Shown: positions 1 through 5,876 of the stretch, piece after piece
How the letters are laid out: each line of letters starts with the position of its first letter
Numbering within the stretch: the first letter of the stretch is position 1
NCBI GenBank assembly: GCA_002483465.1
Contig: DLHX01000009.1
Coordinates: 29,879 to 48,432, forward strand
DNA length: 18,554 nt
Source of the DNA: Micavibrio sp. UBA7657
GTDB taxonomy: Bacteria > Pseudomonadota > Alphaproteobacteria > Micavibrionales > Micavibrionaceae
Direction: 5' to 3'
Made by a program: the position numbers and the translations under genes
Notes under the pieces: model-generated
What the model saw: the letters and a program-made list of their open reading frames with translations, nothing else
What the model was told of the DNA's origin: nothing
Databases searched by the model: none

Positions 1-20
1 ATGCCCGCCTTCGCGGGCAT
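1..20. repeat. Short perfect palindrome (REP-like hairpin)
   Basis: The first 20 bases form a perfect 8-bp inverted repeat (ATGCCCGC and GCGGGCAT) around a CTTC tetraloop. There is no following T-tract, so an interspersed repetitive hairpin is more likely than an intrinsic terminator. The window edge may cut a longer element. That it is dispersed in the genome is inference. Confidence 0.55.
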
Positions 21-41
21 GACTATCTTGGAAATGTATCT

Positions 42-70
42 TTGACATATTAGGAATAATTTCCTACTAT
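42..70 (+). promoter_or_regulatory. Strong sigma-70-like promoter, probably leaderless
   Basis: A perfect -35 TTGACA (42-47), a 17-bp spacer and a -10 TACTAT (65-70) stand directly before the ATG at 78. A start site about seven bases after the -10 would fall at 77-78, on the start codon itself, so the transcript would have essentially no 5' leader. No Shine-Dalgarno sequence is present, which agrees with leaderless translation. Confidence 0.6.
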
Positions 71-77
71 ATACCCC

Positions 78-326
78 ATGAGAAACTGGACGCCCGAGGC
101 GCGGGCGAAACAGGCGGCGCTGTGCCGCCGCCACAGGCCATGGGCCAAATCGACGGGGCCGCGCTCCGAAACCGGGAAGGCGGCTGCCTCCCAGAATGCC
201 CGCAAACATTCCCTTGGCCGCCGCGAGTTGCGCGAATTCCGCGCGGTTCTTCGGCTCCAGCGCAATTTCCTGCGCGCGTTCATGGAGACTATGCCCCACC
301 CCCCTCAAAACGGCCGAACGAACTGA
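78..326 (+). CDS. Small conserved hypothetical protein (STGPRS/KHSL family)
   Basis: An 82-residue basic protein. Its N-terminal half carries a pattern I recognise from a widespread unnamed alphaproteobacterial family: NWTPEARAKQA near residues 3-13, a W..STGPRSETGKA stretch near 22-35, then NARKHSL near 40-46, followed by an Arg/Leu-rich helical tail. Members are usually about 70-130 residues, so this looks complete. It has no signal peptide or membrane segment and no assigned function; the basic character would suit nucleic-acid binding, but that is a guess. The start at 78 is supported by the promoter at 42-70 abutting it. A longer overlapping frame (from 122) belongs to the upstream extension of argH and is not real here. 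Confidence 0.65.
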   Translation: MRNWTPEARAKQAALCRRHRPWAKSTGPRSETGKAAASQNARKHSLGRRELREFRAVLRLQRNFLRAFMETMPHPPQNGRTN

Positions 327-345
327 TAAGACCGAACCCTCCACC

Positions 346-429
346 GTCATTGCGAGGAGCGCCAGCGACGAAGCAATCCAGCCCTCCCCGGCCCCCAAAA
401 TGGATTGCTTCGCTGACGCTCGCAATGAC
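346..429. repeat. Interspersed inverted-repeat element
   Basis: A left arm at 346-380 (GTCATTGCGAG...GAAGCAATCCA) and a right arm at 401-429 (TGGATTGCTTCG...CTCGCAATGAC) are near-perfect reverse complements around a 20-base centre; the left arm has a few extra bases in the middle. The outer 11 bases of the two arms match exactly. Palindromes of this wording are scattered between genes in many alphaproteobacterial genomes. The element would form a long hairpin in either strand's RNA. It carries no ORF of its own and lies in the gap between the small gene at 78 and argH. Confidence 0.75.
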
Positions 430-493
430 GATCCGGGTAATTCCGCCAATTTTTCCTGTAAAAAACAGGCACTTGCGTGTAATCTCAACCCCC

Positions 494-1801
494 ATGAGCA
501 AGAAGAAAAACAACAGCAACCAGATGTGGGGCGGGCGGTTCGAAGACCGGCCCGACGACATCATGCAGCAGATTAATGTCAGCATCGGCGTTGATAAACG
601 CCTGTGGCGGCAGGATATTGCCGGGTCGCAGGCGCACGCCGAAATGCTGGGCCGCCAGGGCATCATCCCGAAATCCGACGCCGAGAAAATTATTTCCGGT
701 CTCAGAAAAATTGAAAAAGAAATCGAGAGCGGCAAGTTCCCGTTCCGCGACGAATATGAAGACATCCATATGAATGTCGAGGCGCGGCTGCGCGAGCTGA
801 TCGGCGACGCGGCGGGGCGGCTGCACACCGCGCGCTCGCGGAACGACCAGGTCGCGACGGATTTCAGATTATGGACGCGGGATGCGTGCGCGGACCTGAT
901 TGCGAAGATCGAGGCGCTGCAATCCACGCTCAAAAAACTCTCAAGCAAACATGGCAAGGCCGTGATGCCCGGCTTTACGCATTTGCAGGCGGCGCAGCCG
1001 GTGACGCTCGGCTTGCATCTGGATGCCTATAATCAAATGCTGAGCCGGGACAAGACGCGGCTCCAGGATTGCGCGAAGCGGCTGAATGAAATGCCGCTCG
1101 GCTCCGGCGCTTTGGCGGGCACGCCGTACAAGATCGATCGCGCCTTCACCGCCAAGAAGCTTGGCTTTACGCGGCCGATGCCGAACACCATGGACGCCGT
1201 TTCGGCGCGGGATTTCGCCAACGAATTTTTGTTTGCCTGCGCGCAGACGGGCTTGCACCTTTCGCGGCTTGCCGAGGAAATTATTCTCTGGGCGACGCCG
1301 CAGTTCGGGTTCGTGACACTCAGCGATAAATGGAGCACGGGCTCCTCGATCATGCCACAGAAGAAAAATCCTGACGCGGCGGAGTTGGTCCGCGCTAAAA
1401 CCGGGCGGCTGAATGGCAATCTGCTGGCGCTAATGACGATCATGAAGGGCCTGCCCCTCGCCTATAACAAGGACATGCAGGAGGACAAGCCGCCGGTGTT
1501 CGATTCCTATGACTCGGTCGTGCTCTGCATCGAGGCGACGAACGGCATGATTGGATCCGCCACGTTCAACACCAAGGCGATGCTCTCCTCCGCCGAGAAA
1601 GGTTATATCACCGCGACGCGGCTGGCTGACTGGCTGGTGATGGAGCTGGGATTGCCATTCCGGGACGCGCACCACGTCACGGGTAAAATCGTGAAAATGG
1701 CCGAGACGAAAAAAGTGCGGCTTGATGAGCTCAGCCTGAAAGATTTACAGGGCGTTGAGAAGAAAATTACTGCGGCTGTGTTTGAGGTTCTGAAGCTGTA
1801 G
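494..1801 (+). CDS. argH: Argininosuccinate lyase, C-terminally short
   Basis: Cytoplasmic enzyme of arginine synthesis, cleaving argininosuccinate to arginine and fumarate. Seen here: the N-terminal MWGGRF (11-16), the RSRNDQ segment (114-119), TH at 162-163 in the GFTHLQAAQPV motif, and the fumarase/ASL signature GSSIMPQKKNP at 283-293, whose flexible-loop serine is catalytic. The start at 494 was chosen because MSKKKN leads directly into the conserved MWGGRF; the in-frame extension back to 122 would run through the inverted repeat. No Shine-Dalgarno is visible. At 435 residues it is some 20-30 residues shorter than usual: it stops after VFEVLKL, where most family members continue to a GGTAP motif. 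The last 35 bases overlap the 3' end of the opposite-strand gene at 1767. Confidence 0.93.
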   Translation: MSKKKNNSNQMWGGRFEDRPDDIMQQINVSIGVDKRLWRQDIAGSQAHAEMLGRQGIIPKSDAEKIISGLRKIEKEIESGKFPFRDEYEDIHMNVEARLRELIGDAAGRLHTARSRNDQVATDFRLWTRDACADLIAKIEALQSTLKKLSSKHGKAVMPGFTHLQAAQPVTLGLHLDAYNQMLSRDKTRLQDCAKRLNEMPLGSGALAGTPYKIDRAFTAKKLGFTRPMPNTMDAVSARDFANEFLFACAQTGLHLSRLAEEIILWATPQFGFVTLSDKWSTGSSIMPQKKNPDAAELVRAKTGRLNGNLLALMTIMKGLPLAYNKDMQEDKPPVFDSYDSVVLCIEATNGMIGSATFNTKAMLSSAEKGYITATRLADWLVMELGLPFRDAHHVTGKIVKMAETKKVRLDELSLKDLQGVEKKITAAVFEVLKL

Positions 1802-2381
1802 ATGGCTGCACCGCGCCCGCGTGGACGGCAGATTCAGCAGGAACCAGCAAAGCAGATTCTTTATTCGCCACCGGGTGCTGGCGCATTTCAAATTCTTTCG
1901 CGTAATATTCCTGCGTCCCCCTGACCTTGATCCAGAAATCCGGTCCCATACGGAAAAAACTATATTCAAACCCATTGGATTTTATGCTATCCGGCTCAAC
2001 TGAAAATTTATGCGGACTGAAACCCTGGAGCCCGTCATCCTTCGGCACATAAGCCTTCACAAAATCCAGTGCTTCTATTGCGCGAATTAATATTTGATCC
2101 ATATCTTTTTTGCCGAGCACATCCAGATTTACTTTATGATACGTATTATTGCTGAAGCGTATGTCCATGAACAAAACACATTGTTTTTTGCCCTCGGAAT
2201 CCGTTTCAAGCATTACACGCGTAATATCGGGAAGATCGTATCGTAAGCTTTGAATATATGTCGCAATTACTTCACGGTCGTATTCGCGCTGTTTTTTCTC
2301 CCGGGCAATACGTTCAGGAACAGTTTCTTCTGCCAGCGCAGAATTTATCCGGCTCCATACACCGCTGAAATAGTTTTTCAT
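1767..2381 (-). CDS. Hypothetical protein, paralogue of the gene at 2378-2971
   Basis: A 204-residue soluble protein of no family I recognise. It has a charged helical N-terminus (PERIAREKK near 25-33), a central alpha/beta-looking region with RAIEALDF near 103-110, a GFSPHKFSV segment and GPDFWIKVRG, and a Pro/Gln/Ser/Ala-rich C-terminal tail that looks disordered. These landmarks line up with RAIDALGF, GVNPRNFSI and GPKMPTDVVIVRA in the neighbour upstream, so the two are diverged tandem copies. Its ATG overlaps the neighbour's TGA as ATGA, implying translational coupling. No signal peptide or membrane segment. Its 3' end overlaps argH by 35 bases. The region is visibly AT-richer than argH, so transfer is possible. 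Confidence 0.75.
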   Translation of the reverse strand: MKNYFSGVWSRINSALAEETVPERIAREKKQREYDREVIATYIQSLRYDLPDITRVMLETDSEGKKQCVLFMDIRFSNNTYHKVNLDVLGKKDMDQILIRAIEALDFVKAYVPKDDGLQGFSPHKFSVEPDSIKSNGFEYSFFRMGPDFWIKVRGTQEYYAKEFEMRQHPVANKESALLVPAESAVHAGAVQPSTASEPQTQPQ

Positions 2382-2971
2382 TGGAGCGTTGCTTCCATTT
2401 CAGCAGCAGGCTGAGGCTCAGGCAGGGATTGAGGTACAGATGGCTCACTTGGTTTCGAAAGCCATTCATGTTCGGCGCGAACTATAACAACGTCCGTAGG
2501 CATTTTCGGTCCCCAGGCAATTTGATAAATTTTTTGTCGCGGCCCCGCATATTTGCCGGTCTCGGTGATAGAAAAATTTCTGGGATTTACCCCCATAAGT
2601 AAGGAATATTCATCCCCTCTTGTGACGGTGGAAACAAGATTAAAGCCCAGCGCATCGATGGCACGAGTCAATTTAGTTGCGGAATTCCAGGCGTTTTGTA
2701 TGAAATCAATGGGGACCACAACATAAGGCCCGTTCGGGTTGCGGAGATTTGTCTCCAACGCCAGAACTCCCGGGTTGTGCAGCGGAATATAGACCTCATT
2801 AATATTATCAATGGTAGCTTTTGCAGGCCCTCTATATCTTCTGAGCATTTCCTCCAGAAATTTTTCAGATATTTCCTGAAAGTCTGCGGCTCTTTGCTTG
2901 GCAATCTCTTCCGGAGAATTTCGGCCCAGAATGCTTTTTACGGCTATATAAAGTTCACTCAGTTTTTTCAT
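2378..2971 (-). CDS. Hypothetical protein, first gene of a paralogous pair
   Basis: A 197-residue soluble protein without a recognised family. N-terminal helical region with PEEIAKQRA (near 20-28), mid-protein segment containing NPNGPYVVVPIDF, then RAIDALGF, LLMGVNPRNFSI and GPKMPTDVVIVRAEHEW, and a Pro/Gln/Glu-rich tail. It shares these landmarks in order with the downstream gene at 1767-2381 and overlaps it by four bases (ATGA). The ATG at 2971 lies six bases from a -10-like TATATT on the minus strand and has no Shine-Dalgarno, suggesting a leaderless transcript. Function unknown; the pair most likely works together, perhaps as a hetero-oligomer (inference). Confidence 0.75.
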   Translation of the reverse strand: MKKLSELYIAVKSILGRNSPEEIAKQRAADFQEISEKFLEEMLRRYRGPAKATIDNINEVYIPLHNPGVLALETNLRNPNGPYVVVPIDFIQNAWNSATKLTRAIDALGFNLVSTVTRGDEYSLLMGVNPRNFSITETGKYAGPRQKIYQIAWGPKMPTDVVIVRAEHEWLSKPSEPSVPQSLPEPQPAAEMEATLQ

Positions 2972-2977
2972 TATGAC

Positions 2978-3005
2978 AATATACCCATCCCGGCGGAAAT
3001 TGCAA
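2978..3005 (-). promoter_or_regulatory. Candidate promoter for the minus-strand pair
   Basis: Read on the minus strand: TTGCAA at 3005-3000, a 16-bp spacer, TATATT at 2983-2978, then six bases to the ATG at 2971. The predicted start site falls on or next to the start codon. TTGCAA is self-complementary, so it could also serve the divergent yejF-like gene, but the best plus-strand -10 (TATAAA, 3026-3031) is 20 bases away, too far for a good match. Confidence 0.4.
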
Positions 3006-3051
3006 CTAAAAGCCTGTAGGCGGTCTATAAAATATACATTAAAATGCCGTT

Positions 3052-4668
3052 ATGAATCAGCAACTTCTGAAAATTTCGGGGCTTTGCGTCGATTTTAATA
3101 CGTCCGAAGGCACCTTCCGCGCCGTCGATAACGTCTCGTTTAACATCGAAAAAGGCCAGACGGTGGCGCTGGTTGGCGAATCCGGATCGGGCAAATCGGT
3201 GACGGCGCTCTCGGTCATGCAGCTCCTGCCCTACCCGCGTGCGGCGCACCCGGCAGGATCGATTTTATTCAACGGCGAGGAACTGGTCGGCAAAAAAAAT
3301 TCCTTCATGCGCACGATCCGCGGCGAGCAGGTCGGCATGATTTTTCAGGAACCGCAAAGCGCGCTCAACCCGCTGCACACGATTGAAAAGCAAATCGGCG
3401 AAGTTTTGTTCCTGCACCAGAACATGAAACGCCGCGAGGTGAATAAAAGAATACTGGAGCTGATGGATCTCGTCGGACTTTCGGGTTTAAAGAACCGACT
3501 CGGCGCCTATCCGCATGAACTCTCCGGCGGGCAACGGCAAAGAGTCATGATTGCCATGGCGCTGGCGAACAACCCGGAGCTGCTGATCGCCGACGAGCCG
3601 ACGACGGCGCTCGACGTTACCGTGCAGGCGCAAATTCTTGAACTGCTGAACGATTTAAAAAAACGCCTGAACATGGCGTTGCTGCTGATCACGCATGATT
3701 TATCGATTGTCGAGAAAATGGCCGATTATGTCTGCGTCATGCAGAAGGGGAAAATCGTCGAGCAAAAAGAAACCAAGGCGCTGTTCGCAAACCCGGAACA
3801 TGCCTACACGAAAATGCTGCTTTCGGCGCAGCCGCGCGGCGAAGCAATCAAAATTAAATCCGGCGCACCCGTGGTCTTACAGGGCAGCCACGTTAAAATC
3901 CACTTCCCCTTAAGCAAAAATTTCTTCGGCAAGACGACTGAATGGGTCAAGGCGGTTGATGATATTTCAATCACGGTGCGCGCGGGCCAGACGGTCGGCG
4001 TGGTCGGCGAATCCGGCTCGGGCAAAACTACGCTCGGCCTCGGGCTATTACGGCTTCTGAACGCGCAGGGCGAAATCATTTTTGACGGGCGCGATATTTC
4101 AAAATTCGGGCGGCAGGCGATGAAGCCGCTGCGCGAGGATTTACAAATTGTATTCCAGGATCCGTTCGGCTCGCTCAGCCCCCGCATGTCTATCGGCCAG
4201 ATCATCGGCGAAGGTTTGCTCGTGCATCGGAAAAAACTTTCAGCGGCGGAACGTGAGCAGCTCGTGATCGGTGCGCTGGAGTCCGTGCATATGGACCCGG
4301 CGACGCGTCACCGTTACCCGCATGAATTTTCCGGCGGCCAGCGCCAGCGTGTGGCGATTGCGCGCGCGATGGTTCTTAATCCGAAATTCGTCGTGCTGGA
4401 CGAGCCGACTTCGGCGTTAGATGTTTCGGTGCAGGCGCAGATTGTCGACCTGCTGCGTGAGCTGCAGGAGAAACATAACCTCGCCTATATGTTCATCAGT
4501 CATGACCTTCGCGTCGTGCGTGCTATGGCGCATGAATTGATTGTCATGAAAAACGGTGTCGTCGTGGAATCCGGCCCGGCGGCGGAGATTTTCGCCGCGC
4601 CGAAAGAGCCCTATACCCGCGCCCTGCTTGAAGCCGCGCTGAATTTACGGGCTGTCAAAGCCGCCTGA
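3052..4668 (+). CDS. yejF: Peptide ABC transporter, fused two-domain ATPase (YejF-like)
   Basis: Cytoplasmic ATP-hydrolysing subunit of an oligopeptide/microcin-C-type importer, with two ABC domains in one 538-residue chain. Domain 1: Walker A GESGSGKS at 42-49, LSGGQ at 157-161, Walker B ending in DE at 181-182. Domain 2: Walker A GESGSGKT at 319-326, FSGGQ at 426-430, Walker B Asp near 450. Both have the IFQEP/VFQDP Q-loop and a late switch histidine (ITHD, ISHD). LNPLHT, TRHRYP and FSGGQRQR match YejF wording, and the length fits. The usual partners yejA, yejB and yejE are not in the window, so the permease must lie elsewhere or the gene serves another system. The related GsiA and DppD/DppF-type fusions are the alternatives. 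The start at 3052 has only a weak Shine-Dalgarno. Confidence 0.88.
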   Translation: MNQQLLKISGLCVDFNTSEGTFRAVDNVSFNIEKGQTVALVGESGSGKSVTALSVMQLLPYPRAAHPAGSILFNGEELVGKKNSFMRTIRGEQVGMIFQEPQSALNPLHTIEKQIGEVLFLHQNMKRREVNKRILELMDLVGLSGLKNRLGAYPHELSGGQRQRVMIAMALANNPELLIADEPTTALDVTVQAQILELLNDLKKRLNMALLLITHDLSIVEKMADYVCVMQKGKIVEQKETKALFANPEHAYTKMLLSAQPRGEAIKIKSGAPVVLQGSHVKIHFPLSKNFFGKTTEWVKAVDDISITVRAGQTVGVVGESGSGKTTLGLGLLRLLNAQGEIIFDGRDISKFGRQAMKPLREDLQIVFQDPFGSLSPRMSIGQIIGEGLLVHRKKLSAAEREQLVIGALESVHMDPATRHRYPHEFSGGQRQRVAIARAMVLNPKFVVLDEPTSALDVSVQAQIVDLLRELQEKHNLAYMFISHDLRVVRAMAHELIVMKNGVVVESGPAAEIFAAPKEPYTRALLEAALNLRAVKAA

Positions 4669-4676
4669 TCTTTTTA

Positions 4677-4706
4677 TTGACATATTATGTTTTCAGGCTC
4701 TATAAA
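4677..4706 (+). promoter_or_regulatory. Sigma-70-like promoter for the 4730/5137 pair
   Basis: Perfect -35 TTGACA at 4677-4682, 18-bp spacer, -10 TATAAA at 4701-4706. The expected start near 4713 leaves a short leader carrying the AGAGAGG ribosome-binding site. The bases TTGACATATTA also occur in the promoter at 42, which is probably coincidence of promoter wording. Confidence 0.55.
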
Positions 4707-4729
4707 GGCCTTATTGCAGAGAGGTTTTT

Positions 4730-5101
4730 ATGCTTAAAACTACGTTTGACGGCAGAGTCGATCCGGCTGATTTTGCGAGCTGTGCCGAGGTCGTTGCCCA
4801 TCGTCCAGAATCTTGGCCAGATGCGGTGAAAATCATAAGAGAAGCCAGCAAGCAGTACCGGGTTGGAATGGCGCTGTACGTCGTTGAGATCAGCGAAGAT
4901 TTCGAGCTGCAGAAACGGGCTGCGGAGCTCGCTCTCGAATTTGTAGAAATTACCCCCGACACGGTCGACAAGGCTGTCAAAGAACTAGCTCAAGAAATTC
5001 GCCAATACCCCAACGGAGAAAAACTTTTGCACGCGCTTCAGCCAAAATTGCTGGAATTATACAGACGCGGCGATGAGCCGGCCATGAAGCGTGATATCTG
5101 A
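4730..5101 (+). CDS. Small hypothetical protein, first of a tandem paralogous pair
   Basis: A 123-residue acidic, helical-looking soluble protein. No recognised family. Key pattern: HRPESW (25-30), a following helix ending in IIREAS, then YVVEISEDFELQKRAAELA. The same spacing occurs without gaps in the next gene (ERPDLW ... LINES ... FVLSCATDSLVKKRA), so the two are tandem copies. Alternating amphipathic helices could suggest a helical-repeat fold, but that is inference. The AGAGAGG Shine-Dalgarno (4718-4724) sits five bases before the ATG and fixes the start. It is followed after 35 bases by the paralogue, presumably co-transcribed. Confidence 0.7.
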   Translation: MLKTTFDGRVDPADFASCAEVVAHRPESWPDAVKIIREASKQYRVGMALYVVEISEDFELQKRAAELALEFVEITPDTVDKAVKELAQEIRQYPNGEKLLHALQPKLLELYRRGDEPAMKRDI

Positions 5102-5136
5102 CATTTTTTATATGAGTTACTGCGTAAGGAGTTTTT

Positions 5137-5421
5137 ATGAGTAAGAAAAATAATCAAGAAGCCACCCTAAAAGAAGAAACCTGTTCTTTTCCCGGATTCA
5201 AAGAGTCGAACAATTTTTACGATTTCATCTATCAGCATCGTGAGCGTCCTGACCTGTGGAAAGCAGCAGAACCTTTAATAAATGAAAGCGGGCCTGCCCT
5301 TACCTGGTTCAGAGCATCCTTTGTTCTTTCCTGCGCAACGGATTCTTTGGTGAAAAAGAGAGCAACGTTAAGAATGGCGACAAGCGGGTATAAGCCTTTC
5401 TCTCCTTCCGGCATGGACTAA
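5137..5421 (+). CDS. Small hypothetical protein, second of the tandem pair
   Basis: A 94-residue protein with a clear Shine-Dalgarno (AAGGAG, 5126-5131) five bases before the ATG. Over about 47 residues it aligns without gaps to the middle of the 123-residue neighbour: RP.W, A, I.E, A..V, D and KRA are shared. It lacks the last 40 or so residues of the neighbour and ends in SGYKPFSPSGMD, so it could be a shortened copy. The bases just before each start are also alike (TTATTGC...TTTTTATG and TTACTGC...TTTTTATG), supporting duplication of gene plus leader. Function unknown. Confidence 0.65.
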   Translation: MSKKNNQEATLKEETCSFPGFKESNNFYDFIYQHRERPDLWKAAEPLINESGPALTWFRASFVLSCATDSLVKKRATLRMATSGYKPFSPSGMD

Positions 5422-5476
5422 TAAGCCGCCGAAACCCCTGAAAAAGGTGCAAAAGGCCAATTTCGTCAGTTTTTCC

Positions 5477-5505
5477 TTGCCTTACCCTGCCCGGGACGGT
5501 AGGAA
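5477..5505 (+). promoter_or_regulatory. Weak candidate promoter for rpsU
   Basis: TTGCCT at 5477-5482 and TAGGAA at 5500-5505 with 17-bp spacing, upstream of the rpsU ribosome-binding site. The -10 is poor. It is proposed mainly because rpsU is strongly expressed and the preceding genes look unrelated. Confidence 0.25.
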
Positions 5506-5543
5506 TGTCGAGTTTTTGAAACCCTGAAAGGAGTTGATCCCCT

Positions 5544-5750
5544 GTGGTCACAGTAAACGTAAGAGATAACAACGTCGATCAGGCCCTGCGCGCCCTTAAG
5601 AAAAAGATGCAGCGCGAAGGCCTTTTCCGCGAGATGAAGCTTCGTAAAAGTTATGAAAAGCCCTCCGAGCGTAAAGCCCGCGAGAAGTCCGAAGCGGTCC
5701 GCCGCTGGCGCAAGCTTGAGCGCAAAAAGAAAGAGCGCGACGGCTTCTAG
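5544..5750 (+). CDS. rpsU: Small-subunit ribosomal protein S21, GTG start
   Basis: A 68-residue, strongly basic protein of the 30S subunit, which helps mRNA engagement during initiation. VRDNNVDQALRALKKKMQR near residues 6-24, FREMKLRKSYEKPS and the Arg/Lys-rich C-terminal helix are the standard bacterial S21 pattern, and the length is normal for alphaproteobacteria. The start is GTG at 5544, with GGAG (5530-5533) ten bases upstream; no in-frame ATG lies nearby, so GTG is well supported. It appears to be monocistronic, closed by the terminator at 5777-5811. Confidence 0.95.
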   Translation: MVTVNVRDNNVDQALRALKKKMQREGLFREMKLRKSYEKPSERKAREKSEAVRRWRKLERKKKERDGF

Positions 5751-5776
5751 GAGCCAATAGCTACCGCAAGTATTAA

Positions 5777-5811
5777 GAAAACCGCCCGTATAAGTTACAG
5801 GCGGTTTTTTT
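5777..5811 (+). terminator. Intrinsic terminator after rpsU
   Basis: ACCGCC (5781-5786) pairs with GGCGGT (5800-5805); the stem continues inward past one C-A mismatch as GTA/TAC around a TAAGT loop. It is preceded by an A-run and followed by an unbroken T-tract through 5811. This is a textbook Rho-independent structure 31 bases after the rpsU stop. Confidence 0.9.
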
Positions 5812-5876
5812 CTGGCCGTTTTTTCGTGGCCGGAATTCTGCTAAACTGGACTGACGGTGCTTTCATAGAGGTAACG

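Noticed and set aside
54..68. Lys-Pro repeat in the small membrane protein (residue numbering, gene at 14817) as a possible TonB-like linker
   Set aside because: Only two KPETKP units are present and there is no TonB C-terminal domain, so a plain flexible linker is the safer reading.
122..493. N-terminal extension of the argH frame back to 122
   Set aside because: It runs through the inverted-repeat element and a different gene; ArgH proteins begin just before MWGGRF, which fits the ATG at 494.
289..957. Minus-strand 222-residue frame over the start of argH
   Set aside because: It is antisense to the conserved argH coding sequence and includes the palindromic repeat; the translation resembles no protein and is Ser/Arg-rich as antisense frames often are.
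3039..3053. TTAA-N7-TTAT near the yejF start, similar to a CtrA site
   Set aside because: The second half mismatches the consensus and overlaps the start codon; chance in an AT-rich gap is more likely.
5826..5876. Earlier in-frame start for the exported protein
   Set aside because: It would put 17 residues before the signal peptide and has no ribosome-binding site, while AGAGGT precedes 5877.
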